From the NCBI GenBank assembly GCA_043228905.1, contig JBHGNT010000001.1, forward strand, positions 34,472,001-34,536,000: a stretch of 64,000 nucleotides of DNA, given 5' to 3'. The notes under the pieces were generated by a model. It was not told the DNA's origin, did not search any database, and was given only the letters and a program-made list of their open reading frames with translations. Positions 42,559 through 53,754 of this stretch are shown piece by piece. A program made the position numbers and the translations under genes. The stretch's first letter is position 1, and each line of letters starts with the position of its first letter. The DNA is from Azolla caroliniana. Lineage: Eukaryota; Polypodiophyta.

Positions 42559-43172
42559 TGTTGGGATTATGGTCCCTTTCGGATGGGATGGTCGGATGTC
42601 CGAAGATGAATGCCGACGAGCCCGGTTTCGGTTTCGGATCCGGATGACGAAGACCCCGGTTTCGGAACCGGATGACGAATGTACCCGAAGAGCGATCCGG
42701 ATGCAGGGACATATCCGTGAATATGTTCGCTATGGGCCCCTGAGGCTATAATTGTAAATAGCCCAAAGTCATAGAAGTATAAATATGACTTAGGGCAAAC
42801 AGTTTTACTGTTGCTTCTCATTTTTCTGTTTTTCCACTCAAGAGGAGTGAAGTGTAAGCAGCCGTGAGAGAGAGAGAGAGAGATAGAGCGCGGGAGAGAA
42901 AGAGGTAGACGCCTCTGTGTATTTCCGCCGCCTGTGGCGAGGACAGCGAGCTCAAGGTCGTCGCCTTGCAGCTCGCCATTGTATACTTCTCTGTATAGTG
43001 TTGGTTTGGAGTCTTGTACTCCCGTGGTTTTTCCCGTCTAGGGTTTTCCACGTTAATCCCTGTGTACTCGCGTTTTGTTTCTCCGTGTGGTTCCTATTTT
43101 CTGCTGCATTGATCCGCGATTACTCGGTTGTGGCCGAGCGAAGAAGGTGAATCGAAGCGTTGATTCCCAACA
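42559..43172 (+). repeat. Solo LTR of family H (614 bp)
   Basis: Begins TGTTGGGATTATGG, ends TTCCCAACA, with exact TSD ATCTA on both sides (42554-42558, 43173-43177). No internal region, so it arose by LTR-LTR recombination. Same family as the LTR at 62970-63584. Core promoter TATAAATATGACTTAGGGCA at 42778-42797. Confidence 0.93.
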
Positions 43173-43573
43173 ATCTAGTGATACCTATGTTGGATATGCT
43201 TCGTCCGGGAATGGTAGGCCGCATTCTTAGCAAGGTGGATGGCACTTTGACTGTCGCAATAGAGCCGGTATTCATCTTGTCGGATACCGAGCTCTCCGAT
43301 GAAGTCCTTCATCCATAATATTTCCTTGCCGGCTTCCATAGCCGCCTTGTACTCCGCCTCCGTGGTTGACAACACAACCGTCTTCTGCAGCCTTGACTGC
43401 CACGAAACAGCTCCCCCTGCATATGTCATTACATACCCGGATGTAGACCGCCTGGTATCCACATCAGCCGACATGTTCGAATCGGTAAAACCATCAAGTT
43501 GAGGCTTACTGGAGCCGAATCGGAGACACATATTTGAAGTGCCCTTCAAGTATCGGAGTATCCATTTGACCGC
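43173..43573 (-). pseudogene. Element I RNase H, main part
   Basis: Minus-strand frame reads AVKWILRYLKGTSNMCLRF, GFTDSNMSADVDTRRSTSGY, LSTTEAEYKAAMEAGKEILW and YCDSQSAIHLAKNAAYHS. It is open throughout. Its upstream side (43573) joins the J-type LTR fragment rather than the RT core. Confidence 0.88.
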
Positions 43574-44003
43574 TGTCGTGGAGAAAACCGTCCACAAGTG
43601 GAATCGGTGCGCCGGAGCATAGGAACCGGCTCTTCACGCATGTACGCCTTGTGTCGTACATAGGAGAGAATTAGGGACATGGGAGATCCTAGGTAGGTAG
43701 ATTCGGTAGGTAGGAAGTTAATAGGAAACGGCTCCCTTCTTGCCTAAAAAAGGAGGGAGACGAGGAGGAGGAGGGGGATCGCGGAGAGTCGAGGATGAAG
43801 TGATGTCGGTTTGTGGGCGAAGGCTTCTCTCTCTCTCTGGCTCGCAAACTCCATAGCTTCTTTCTGTGCAGGTTTCGGGAGGCTCGCGCTGCTCTGAGGA
43901 ATGCCCGAGTGCTTCTAGCAACACCTCCAACCTGCTCCTTTCTTTCTGTACGTTTACGAACAGGCATCGGCATCTGTTCGCCGGCTTGTTCGGAACTTCA
44001 CCA
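43574..44003 (+). repeat. J-type LTR fragment inside element I
   Basis: Starts TGTCGTGGAGAAAACCG and keeps GGAACCGGCTCTTCACGC, parallel to the J LTR start (39911). An AAAAAAGGAGGG promoter-like site and a CT run follow. I find no 5-bp duplication, and the flanking copia sequence jumps from RNase H to early RT, so the event was tied to a deletion. The right boundary is approximate. Confidence 0.6.
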
Positions 44004-44629
44004 TGAGAGGTTGTCTCTGCAACCCCTTCACCATGATCCTAGCTTTGTATCCGGGGGGGTTGTCGGCATCTCCCGGTTTCAACTTGTACACCCACTTATT
44101 TCAGAGTGCCCGGTTTCCTTTCGGCAACTCCACCAATTCGTACATATGGTTCTCATGCAGGGAATCCATCTCATCTTGCATGGCAATTAACCATTTGCGG
44201 CTATGGGTGTCATCCTTCGCTTCTTCGAAGCTTTCTGGCTCCCCCTCATCGGTTAGCAGCACATGCTCTGCATCTGGAAATCTCCGGGGGGGGGCTTCTC
44301 TCTCTGAGAGGATATCTCTGTATCTCGGCTTCGATAACTGGCTCCTCCATTTGCTCTTCATCCGAATCTGATTCGGGGTCTTGGCCGGTTCCAGTTTCAG
44401 CTTCATCTACTTCTTCTTCTGCCGGTTCGGTATCCTCACCGTAACCAGCTGGTTCCTCGAGTGTTAACCGGTCTCTTGCCGGTTGGGTCTGCTCATCGTA
44501 GAGTCGATCCTTACCGGTCGACTCGGAGTTCATTATCTTCTTCTCCGACTCCCAGTCAGCGAGCGTCTTGGCCTCCATGAAGATAATATCTCGACTCCGG
44601 AATACCTTCTTGTCGACCAGGTCCCACAC
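44004..44629 (-). pseudogene. Element I early reverse transcriptase and acidic linker
   Basis: Minus-strand reading: DLVDKKVFRSRDIIFMEAKT, DTEPAEEEVDEAETGTGQ, RYPLRER, HVLLTDEGEPESFEEAKDDT, HENHMYELVELPKGNRAL and KWVYKLKPGDADNPP up to VKG. A run of G near 44288 shifts the frame. Confidence 0.85.
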
Positions 44630-45845
44630 TCAGTAGCCGAACTCATCGTCGCCGTAACCGAGGAATATGCATGGCCGGGTCTTCGGATCTAGTTTTCCTC
44701 TCCAGTCCTTAGCTACATGCACATATGCAAGACACTCGAATACCTTCAGATGCCAATAGGACACTTCCTTACCGGTCCAGACTCTCTGTGGCGTGTCTCC
44801 GTCCAAGGGTACTAAGGGTGATCTGTTTATCACATATGTCATCGTCGACAGTGCCTCAGCCCAAAACTTCTTGGGTAGTTTTGCATGCGCCAGCATACTC
44901 CGGACCCTCTCCATTATGGCCGGGTTCATCATCTCGGCCAGCCCGTTTAGTTCCGGCGTCTTCGGCACGGTAAATTCGAGCTGGATTCCCTTCGAGCGAC
45001 AGTACTCCTCGAACTGCCCTCGGTATTCACCTCCGTTATCTGCTCGAACCGCCTTCAGCTTCCGGCCGGTTTCTCTTTCCACTCTCGCGTGGAGCTCTTT
45101 GAAGACGGATAACACCTGATCCTTCGTCTTCAACGGTGTGGCCCACATCTTCTTGTTGTGGTCATCTATGAACGTCACGAAGTACTGCGATCCGGCATGT
45201 GACTTTGTGTCCACTTGACATACATCAGTATGCACCAACTCCAATGGTGCATTACGTCTCATCGGTGGCCTCGATCGGAAGGAGGTCTGGTTTTGTTTAC
45301 CGGCCAAACAATCAGTGCACTTCTCCAAGTGCACGTTCTTCACTGGAATGAGGTTGTCTTCTGCAAGCCTCTTCATCCCCTTCTCGCTCATGTGACACAG
45401 CCTCTTGTGCCACAGCTCACCGGCAGTGTCGGATGCCACGTTCACTTCCTCCGGACATAATCGGGCATTCATCAGGTACAGCGTGTTTACCTTCCGGTCC
45501 CGAGCCACAATCAGGCTCCCTTTGCTGAACTTCATAACACCATTCCGGATGCTACCCAGGTAGCCTTCATCATCTAGCCGACCGGCTGATATCAGGTTCA
45601 GACGAACCTCCGGAACATGTCGGACATCCTTCAGTAGCAGCTTGCATCCAGTTGGCATTGTAAACCACACGTCTCCTATGCTGACTATTCAGCATGTACC
45701 TTCATTCCCCATCCGGACACAACCGTGATCACCGGCTGAGTAGGATGAGAAGCATTTCCGGTCTGGGGATAGGTGGAACGACACTCCGGAGTCGACAACC
45801 CAGGTCATCTCGTCGCCAGCAAGGTTTAGCTCACTCTCCTCGGTG
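44630..45845 (-). pseudogene. Element I protease, pre-integrase and integrase
   Basis: Protease reads VVDSGVSFHLSP (Ala changed to Val). A stop near 45690 follows, then 346 open codons: VRHVPEVRLNLISAGRLDDE, LWHKRLCHMSEKGMKRLAED, CTDCLAGKQNQTSF, HTDVCQVDTKS, AVRADNGGEYRGQFEEYC, NGLAEMMNPAIME. The integrase frame ends in TGA at 44630-44632, at the codon where fragment D also has TGA and E has CGA. Confidence 0.87.
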
Positions 45846-46682
45846 ATGAGCATCAACTCTTCTTCACTTGCCGCGATTGCCGTTGTTCCCTTCCGGTCCG
45901 GCCCCCTTCGGTCTTTACCGTTCTGGTCCGGTGTCCGCTTCGAATCGGTACCGTCGGTTTCCTTGTCTTTTCGGAAATGCCGATAGTTCTTCTAGAATTG
46001 TCCCAGCTTGCCGCAATAGAAGCAAGTAGGCCTCCCCCTTGACTTTGACCGTGTCCCCGACTTCTCCCGGTTCTGGGGACTACGATTCCTTTGTCTTCCG
46101 ACGCGTATCCTTATCTTTCCGACGCGCCTCCTCATCTAGCAAGCTCGACTTCACTCTTGCTAGGGATAACCATTTCCCTTCCGGCCCGGCGTTGCCCAAA
46201 GTGACAACCAACGTCTCCCAGCTATCCGGGAGGGAACCGAGCAGGAGTAGCGCTAGTACCTCATCGGCGAGAGGTACTTCCAATGATGTTGCCTGGTGTA
46301 TCAGCCCCTGGAAGGCATTCATGTGCTCCGCCATGCTGGAGCCATCTTGGTACCGGAGTCTTACTAGCTTCCGGAATACCGAAACCTGGTTAATAGCATT
46401 TTTGTTCTGAAACATAATGTCGATCTTCTCTTAGAGCTCATGAGCCTTGCTCTCTTCATTGAAGTTGTTGTATAGGCTCATGTCGATGAAGCACCATATG
46501 TACGTCGTTGTCTTCATGTGCATCACCTCCCATATCGTGGCGTCGATTTTGTCCGGTCTCTTGTCCCTGAACTGAACTGGCAACCAAATATCTTTAACCA
46601 CGAGCATGTCCCTCATCTTCGACTTCCACACAGAATAGTTGGAGCCGGTGAGTTTGAACATGCCTCCCAGCGATTTGTCCAT
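45846..46682 (-). pseudogene. Element I gag
   Basis: ATG at 46680-46682 on the minus strand: FKLTGSNYSVWKSKMRDMLV, KIDATIWEVMHMKTTTYIW. A TAG follows at about 46431, then FQNKNAINQVSVFRKLVRLR and LLLGSLPDSWETLVVTLG in the same frame. The zinc knuckle near 46000 is degenerate, with the first Cys and the last Cys lost and an internal stop. Confidence 0.85.
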
Positions 46683-46697
46683 TTTCTGTGTCGTTTT

Positions 46698-46709
46698 GCT
46701 CTGATACCA
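46698..46709 (-). promoter_or_regulatory. Primer-binding site of element I (tRNA-iMet)
   Basis: Minus strand TGGTATCAGAGC, three bases from the 5' LTR end. Confidence 0.88.
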
Positions 46710-46712
46710 CTT

Positions 46713-47435
46713 TGACAGGAACTACGCGCTCCCGATGAACAACGCTCGACCACAACCAAGCTTAGAATCCAACACAGAAAAAAAAAACGGGAATGAATGC
46801 ACGACACAATGGAGAGAAGAGTACACAGGATGTTAACGTGGAAAAACCCAAACTAGGGAAAAAAAAAAACCACGGCAGCCCACAACCTGCAAACTATCAC
46901 TATGTAACAATAATTACAACAGTGAGTTCATGGAGGCAACGACCTCATGCTCACGATCTTCGCCACAGGCGGCGGTTACAACAAAGATATGAACTCTTCG
47001 TTTCTTTCTCTCTCTCTCTCTCTGTACACTGTTGCACTCTAATCTTGCGCCAACAAGAATGACAACAACAACAACAACAACGACAACAACCTTATTCTCA
47101 GTTTGCCCTAAGTCATATTTATACTAAAATGACTTTTCGGCTATTTACAAATATAGCCCCGATGGACTCTCAGTTACATATTTACGAATATGTCCCTTCA
47201 TCCGGTGAGCACTCCTCACCGGGCTTGCATCATCCGGCGCTTGCTAGGCACTCCTCATCCGGTTCTCACCGGGTCTTCCGTTTCCGGGTACTCCTCATTC
47301 GGTTCTCACCTTCCGTTGTCGAGTACTCCTCATCCGGTTCTCACCGGGTCTTTCGTTGCCAGGTACTCCTCATCGGAGCTCACCGAGTCTTCCGTTTCCG
47401 GGTACTCCTTATCTGGAGGGACCTGTTTCCTAACA
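46713..47435 (-). repeat. 5' LTR of element I (723 bp)
   Basis: Same family as 41629-42392; one U3 repeat unit shorter and with scattered substitutions. Core promoter complement at 47104-47123. Outer flank CGAAC. Confidence 0.93.
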
Positions 47436-48543
47436 CGAACCACGACCACCCGAACGGCGAGCACACGGGCTCGCAACGACAAATGGGGCGAAGCAACGTT
47501 GAACCAACGAAACTCGGGCTCACAAGCACCGTAAACGAGCTCTTCAAGTGTCAATGCAAAGAAGACGAGCACATGGCGATGAGGGGATGAAGGGGTATGA
47601 GATGGAGAGAAGTGGTGAAGATGAAGATGAAGAGCTCCGAAGGAAAAATGGCGATAGTCTCCTCCTCCCCAAAATGTCCTCCCAAATGAGCCCCCCTCGA
47701 CCTCCTTTTATAGGAAAACAAAAGGAAGGGGGTCGCCAATTTTGTCTTCAATGCAAAAGGAATAATATTCCTTAAACCATGCTACATTGTAAGACCGGAT
47801 TTGAACCGGAGTTTTCCATTAACTCTCCCTTATATAATATATAATTCTATATCTACTACTTCATAGCCTTCCTCCTCTCTACTTTTTATCTCACCTCTCT
47901 CTTACTTTTTACACGAGCTTTTATACCTCCTTTCCACCCTTTCTTTTCCCTTTTCTTTTGCATGTGCACAATTAATTGCCTTTGTGTGCACACACATTGC
48001 ACATGCACATTTTGACCCCTCCTTTCGCCGGCTTTTCCCACACTCGAGCACGCCACATCACGACACCGCACTCCTTGCAAAGTCGTAAGCCAAACCCTCA
48101 AACAAAAGGTGGTAGACATAGGGCACATACAAAACACTAAAAGTTTGCACTTTAGGCATATGAGCATGTTATAATTCAACCGACAACAAGTTCATCAATT
48201 CCTAGTATGCAACTGTAATAAGACCCTACCCAATTTCTAAGTCATGGAATGATGTCACACTTTCTTTCATACATGATTTGTCCTAATGGTCATGGAAGAT
48301 TCCTTGGTAGAGTTGGAATTTGGGAACACCAAAATAGTACTCAAAATCATATTGGACCACCTATGAGACTAAATTGCTCAAAATGCCCCATAAACTATGC
48401 AGTACAATGTTTGTGTGAAAGTGTGTCAATTTGGGTGGAACCATAAAGGTTAAGGACCACAAGGTGGGTATGATGATTTACGATGTCTCTAAAGAAGAAG
48501 AAATGGAACAAAATATATAGAGATCAAGATATTTGAAGTAACT
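47436..48543. other. Host DNA between elements I and G
   Basis: The first 350 bp look like part of a minus-strand LTR: CCTATAAAAGG on the minus strand at 47704-47714, with CT/GA-rich DNA around it. GGATTTGAACCGG near 47797 resembles a B box without a clear A box. 47830-48240 is AT-rich and shows nothing I recognise. The last part continues across element G into the LINE. Confidence 0.4.
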
Positions 48544-48942
48544 TGTTGAGAATCAAGCTCAACGTAGTCTAGTGTGTGAACATACCCTTAAGAGTGTGCA
48601 CTCAAAGGTCAAAAGTCACCACTCTTATCTACACATTAACTATGTGTCATAGAATCATATTCTATGACACATAACTAATGAGTTTTCACATTTCCCATGA
48701 CCCATGAGCTTCGGTAGTTAATGAAGAGAGAGAGTGACTATATAAAGCACTCTCCTCCTACTTTGTAATAAAGTCGATTAATCTCATTTGTAATATACAT
48801 CTTCTTGAGTATTATATTATTGTTTAAATCTACCTTGTGTTTCTCTCCTCTCTCTCACTCACTCTCTCTCTCATACACACACACTCACAACACATATCTC
48901 TAGTCTATTCCGCTGCACAAGAATCACCATCGATTCTTTACA
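48544..48942 (+). repeat. 5' LTR of element G (399 bp)
   Basis: Contains a perfect hairpin, TGTGTCATAGAAT against ATTCTATGACACA with a CAT loop, at 48643-48671. TATATAAAGC near 48739 is the likely TATA box. Ends TTCTTTACA. Confidence 0.92.
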
Positions 48943-48954
48943 TGGTATCAGAGC
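48943..48954 (+). promoter_or_regulatory. Primer-binding site of element G (tRNA-iMet)
   Basis: TGGTATCAGAGC directly after the LTR. Confidence 0.9.
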
Positions 48955-49097
48955 GGTTTGGTAGCTTGATCTCGCCCATTCGCATGTGTTGAGCTCTACG
49001 CCGACGTTCAAGAAGAACAGGCTCATCGCTATCGTAGTGCGACTTCATAGCTCGTATTCAAGAGAGAAGAAGAAGGAAGAAATCTACATCTAACACC

Positions 49098-50010
49098 ATG
49101 AATACTCAAATGGGGAGCGCTCTCCCTAGCGAGAAGTTGGACCAAAACAACTTCGCATCTTGGGAGTATAAGATGCATCAATACCTTGTCGGTCAAGGCT
49201 ATTGGAGCTACATCAAAGGAGCGCAAGAAAACCAGCCCGACCCGGCAGATGCCGACTATGCAACATGGGAGCAAGCGGCGAGTCAAGTAATGTATTGCTT
49301 GGCGACATGCGTTCACAATCACATGCTCAGTTACATTCGAGAAGCCGAGACGCCGAAGGAAGCATGGGAAAATCTACAAAAGATTTCTGCCGCCAACACG
49401 ACTGCGAGGAAGCTTCAAGTCCACCAATAGTTGAACAACATCCAACAAAGGGATATGTCCATCACAAGCTACACCTTGAAGATCAAGGAGCTTTGTGATG
49501 CACTCGGCTAAATAAGCGTCAATGTGGAGGATGACGAAATGGTGCAAATATGCCTCGGCGGCCTTGCACCATAGTTCGCCGCGATGAGAACCAGCATCCT
49601 AGGAAGGGAGAATCCTCCCTCTTTCTTCGATCTTCAATTGTTGTTGGTTGAAGAAAACCATGTTCGAATGGAGCAACACCTCGGAAGGCCACATGCTCTA
49701 CACACATTCAAATGGAGGAAGAGGACACGGCTGAGCAAGAGGCCGATTCGGCCAAGGACGAGGCGGACAAGGTCCGACATACGGCAACAACTCCCAATTT
49801 CGGCAACAAAATGGAAGCCATCGAGGAACTTTCGGAAGAAGGGGGGGCTTCCATTCCGGTCTGAACCAACAAACCTCAATCAAATGCGGTTATTGTGGAA
49901 AAACCGGCCACCATGAAGAAGAGTGCCAAAAGAAGAAGCGTGAGTCAGCTTCCACAAGCCGACAACTCACCAATTACGCCACCAACTCCGACTATGAAGA
50001 TCATGGTGGA
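49098..50010 (+). pseudogene. Element G gag
   Basis: ATG at 49098: NFASWEYKMHQYLVGQGYWS, YATWEQAASQVMYCLAT. TAG near 49428, more stops near 49511 and 49572, then SFFDLQ and a zinc knuckle CGYCGKTGHHEEEC-like stretch at about 49880-49925 in another frame. Confidence 0.8.
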
Positions 50011-51354
50011 ATGTTTGTGATGAGACATAGAGCAAATTCTATGTTGGCCTCTACTTCGCCTAATGCCTCCAATCGAGAAGATGTATGGTTTGTCAACTCC
50101 GGTGCTTCAAACCATATGACGTCCCATCAAGAATGGTTCAAAGACATTCGAGAGCTGGATCAACCTGGTTATGTCGAGACTGGAGACGACACCACTCATC
50201 TGATTCAGCATGTCGGCAATGTCCCATTCGGGAAAGAAGGTGAACAAACTTGCATAAAAAATGTCTTACATGTACCCACCATAACGAAGAATTTGGTCTT
50301 GCTCGGCCAAATTGTGGAGCAAGGGATGCAAGTTCGATTCAACCAAGGAGGTTGCTTCATCGAGAAGGAAGGCCGACTAATTGCTCATGGTCGAAGGGAA
50401 GGCCGAATGTTTATCCTCGAAGCGAATGAGGTAAAATTGGCCATGTTTGCAAAGGGCCTCAAACCCGACACCGACATAGAGCTATGGCATAAAAGAATCG
50501 GCCATATCAATCTCAACAAACTCAAGGCGATGCAATCGAAAGGAGTCGTCATCGGGCTCCCGACCTTCAAAGAGAAAGAGATTGAAGGAGTATGTGAAGC
50601 ATGCCAATTCGGCAAGCAACGTCGGCACTCGTTCTCGAAGGAGAGGAATGTGAGCAAAGGCCTATTGGACGTAGTCCACTTGGATGTGTGGGGACCGGCA
50701 CAAACGGCTATGTTCAGAGGATGTCGGTACTATGTTACCTTCATTGATGACTTCTCTATATACACATGGATCTTCCCCATGAGGATGAAGCGTGAAGTGT
50801 TTACACACTTCCAAAAATTCAAAAGCGAAGTCAAAAAGACAATTGGGCGTCATGTATGATGTATTCGGTCAGAGAGAGGAAAGGAATACTTCTCCAATGC
50901 GTTCACGGTATACCTTCGACAAGAAGGAAGTCGGCGAGAATTCACTTGCCGACACACATTGCAACAAAACGGTGTAGCCGAACGCAAGAATCAGCACATC
51001 CTCGAAGTAGCAAGGGCCATGCTAAATGAGAAGCATATGCCCAAGTCATATTGGGCAGAAGCTGCAAATACCGTCGTCTACCTCATGAACCAGTGCACAA
51101 CATCCGGAGTGCACGAGGTCACCCCGCACGAGAAATACTATGGGAAGAAGCCAGATCTATCCCATGTAAGGATATTCAGCTCCATTGCATACGTACACAT
51201 TCCCGATGAGAAGCAGCAAAAGCTTGACCCAAAATCAGAGAAGTGCATCCTCATGGGGTACTCACTGGAGCAAAAGGGGTACAAGTGTTTCAACCCCTCT
51301 ACTCGGAAGACTCGTGTAAGTCGGGATGTCGTCTTTGACGAATCGACATCATAG
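50011..51354 (+). pseudogene. Element G protease, pre-integrase and integrase
   Basis: 282 open codons hold VWFVNSGASNHMTSH, where the catalytic Asp of D-S-G is Asn, so the protease is dead. Then LWHKRIGHINLNKLKAM, CEACQFGKQRRHSF, HLDVWGPAQTAMF. After a frameshift near 50850: QQNGVAERKNQHILEVARAM, KSYWAEAANTVVYLMNQ, and a stop at 51352. Confidence 0.85.
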
Positions 51355-52900
51355 TACAAACCCGAGCCGACTCCTCCCGAACCATCTATGACCGACCGCG
51401 ACAACACAAAAGACGATGATCAACTAAGGTCAATACTTGAAGAGAGTCCGATCTCAACCAAATTGAGTGGACCACAAGAGCCTCCGAGCAACCAAAGCAC
51501 ATCTCGGCCAAGTCCAAAGATGGTCAAAGGGAAGGCCAAAATGTCGGAATATGAAGACGATCACTTCGACAGAAACGAATCGACTCATCCACTCGATAGT
51601 GAGTTTGATGGCTTTGATGTGTCTCTTACGAGAGTTGAGAAAGCACTCACATTGGCAAATGAGAAACTCCGTCACTCCACCCGAGAGAAGAATCCGGTTA
51701 GTTGATTCAGCTGCAACGACTATATGGCATACCACTATGCCTTTATGATGAAGGTGGCAATAGTTTGAGAACCGGAGAGCTTTGCCGAAGCCGCTAAAGA
51801 TCCGCGATGGGTCAAAACGATGAACAAGGAGATGCAAGCTCTCAGCAAGAATGAGACATGGGATCTCGTCCCTCACTCACCACACAAGAAGGCAATCGAT
51901 TGCAGATGGATATACAAAGAGAAGTATAATGTCGACGATTCCGTCAACCGCTACAAAGCTCGACTCATAGCAAAGGGCTACGCACAAACACAAGACGCCA
52001 ACTATGAAGAGACCTTTGCCCCGGTGGAAAAGATGACAACTGTGCGAACCGTCATAGCGCTTGCATCAGTGAATGGGTGGCACCTCCAGATGGATGTCAA
52101 GAACGCTTTAGAAGAGGAGGTGTACATGATACAACCACCCAGCTTCGAATCCAACATTCATCTGAAAGCCATATACCGACTCAAGAAGCTCCTCTACGGC
52201 CTTAAGCAAGCACCACGTGCTTGGCACTCAAAGATAACACGATATCTTCATCAAATCGGTTTCCGAATGTCAAAATCTAACAATTCTCTCTATGTAAGAA
52301 GCGATTCCGATCGTCATCATCCTATACGTGGATGATCTGGTCATTAGAGGAGAGCATCTAGTCGACATCAACAAGGTCAAATCTCTCCTTTCCAACAAAT
52401 TTGAGATGACGGACATGAAAGAGCTCCACTACTTCCTTGGCATCGAGGTAATTTGGACTCCAATCGGGATTATGATCTCCCAACGGAACTACATTCTCAA
52501 CTTGTTATACAAGTTCGGGATGACTGAGTGCAAGTCTGTGGCAACACCTCTCGACCAAAACCTCAAATTAGTTGCCAATTCTGGCACCACAGAGTGTGAG
52601 CCAACTCAGTATCGACAACTGATCGGTGGTCTTATCTACCTCACGATCACTCGACCAGACCTGATCTATCCGGTCGGCCTTCTTAGCCAGTTCATGCAAA
52701 CGCCACGAGATATCCATTTGGATTGTGCTAAGAGAGTGCTACGATACGTGAGCGGAACGATGGACTATGGCATTCTCTATAAGTCGGCCACGCCAATTCA
52801 ACTTGAGGGGTACACAGATGCCGACTGGGTAGGCTACAAAGCCAACCGACGATCAACCTCTAATTTCGTCTTCTCCCTCGAAAGTGGAGCCATCTCCTAG
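51355..52900 (+). pseudogene. Element G reverse transcriptase
   Basis: Linker with ESPISTKLSGPQ, then KNETWDLVPHSPHKK, YKARLIAKGYAQTQDANYEE, MDVKNALEEEVYM (short deletion after Asn-Ala compared with NAFLQG in C and F), KKLLYGLKQAPRAWH, frameshift near 52330 at the YVDDL box, then YFLGIEVIWTPIGIM and ITRPDLIYPVGLLSQF. Confidence 0.85.
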
Positions 52901-53379
52901 AGTAGCAAGAAGCAAAAAACCGTCGCTCTTTCGAGCACAGAAGCCAAATATAGGGGCGCGGCGGTGGCTGCATGTGAAGCCGTATGGCTCAAGAGGATAT
53001 TAAAGGATCTGGGCATTCCCATCAAAGATCTGATTCTCCTTTACTACGACAACATGAGCAGTATTTATCTGGCTCAGAACCCGGTGTTCCACGCACGCAC
53101 GAAGCATATCAAAGTGCATTATCACTTCATCGAGAGCATGTTCAGGCTGGCGATGTCGACCTTCAACATATCACTACGAATCATCAGACAGCCGACATCT
53201 TCACCAAATCCCTAGGAGCCGACAAGCTTCGGCAATTCCTGTCAGACCTTGGATTGACAGTCCTTGACTTGCCAAGCTTGAGGGGGAGTACAAGTGAAAA
53301 CCGGATACCGTCCGAATCGGATACGAGCCGAAGCGGACATAAACCGAAGTAGCCAACCAAAGTTGAGCTTGAGGGGGCG
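52901..53379 (+). pseudogene. Element G RNase H and polypurine tract
   Basis: ALSSTEAKYRGAAVAACEAV after a stop at 52898-52900, then YYDNMSSIYLAQNPVFHART, frameshift, and TADIFTKSLGADKLRQFL. A short tail of about 25 residues ends in a stop at 53350, so the long extension of C and F is absent. CTTGAGGGGGCG lies before the LTR; a similar tract CTTGAGGGGGAG is at 53278. Confidence 0.82.
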
Positions 53380-53637
53380 TGTTGAGAATCAAGCTCAACC
53401 TAGTCTAGTGTGTGCACTCAAAGGTCAAAAGTCACCACTCTTATCTACACATTAACTAGTATGTGTCATAGAATCATATTCTATGACACATTCCCCATGA
53501 CCCATGAGCTTCGGTAGTTAATGAAGAGAGAGAGTGACTATATAAAGCACTCTCCTCCTACTTTGTAATAAAGTCGATTAATCTCCTTTGTAATATACAT
53601 CATCTTGAGTATTCTATTGTTGTTTAAATCTATCTCG

Positions 53638-53682
<45 letters not shown>

Positions 53683-53749
53683 CACACACACTCACAACAC
53701 ATATCTCTAGTCTATTCCGTTGCACAAGAATCACCATCGATTCTTTACA
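53380..53749 (+). repeat. 3' LTR of element G (370 bp)
   Basis: The hairpin recurs at 53462-53490. Lacks about 17 and 22 bp segments present in the 5' LTR; the CT run is longer (53641-53680). Confidence 0.92.
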
Positions 53750-53754
53750 TAACT

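Larger units (their letters stand above)
41629..47435 (-). mobile_element. Ty1/copia element I, minus strand, with internal insertions
   Basis: Exact TSD CGAAC (41624-41628, 47436-47440), LTRs of 764 and 723 bp, iMet primer site and all copia domains except the RT core. Inside are a solo LTR of family H (42559-43172) and a J-type LTR fragment (about 43574-44003) that stands in place of roughly 0.8 kb of reverse transcriptase. Several stop codons. Closest to fragment D and element E in pol. Confidence 0.93.
48544..53749 (+). mobile_element. Ty1/copia element G, decayed
   Basis: Exact TSD TAACT (48539-48543, 53750-53754). LTRs of 399 and 370 bp with several indels, so older than A, C and E. 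All copia domains are present but broken by many stops and frameshifts. Sister to C and F by gag and LTR tip (TGTTGAGAATCAAGCTCAAC). Confidence 0.93.

Noticed and set aside
47830-48240. Gene in the stretch before element G
   Set aside because: Only short frames, pyrimidine-rich and without motifs.
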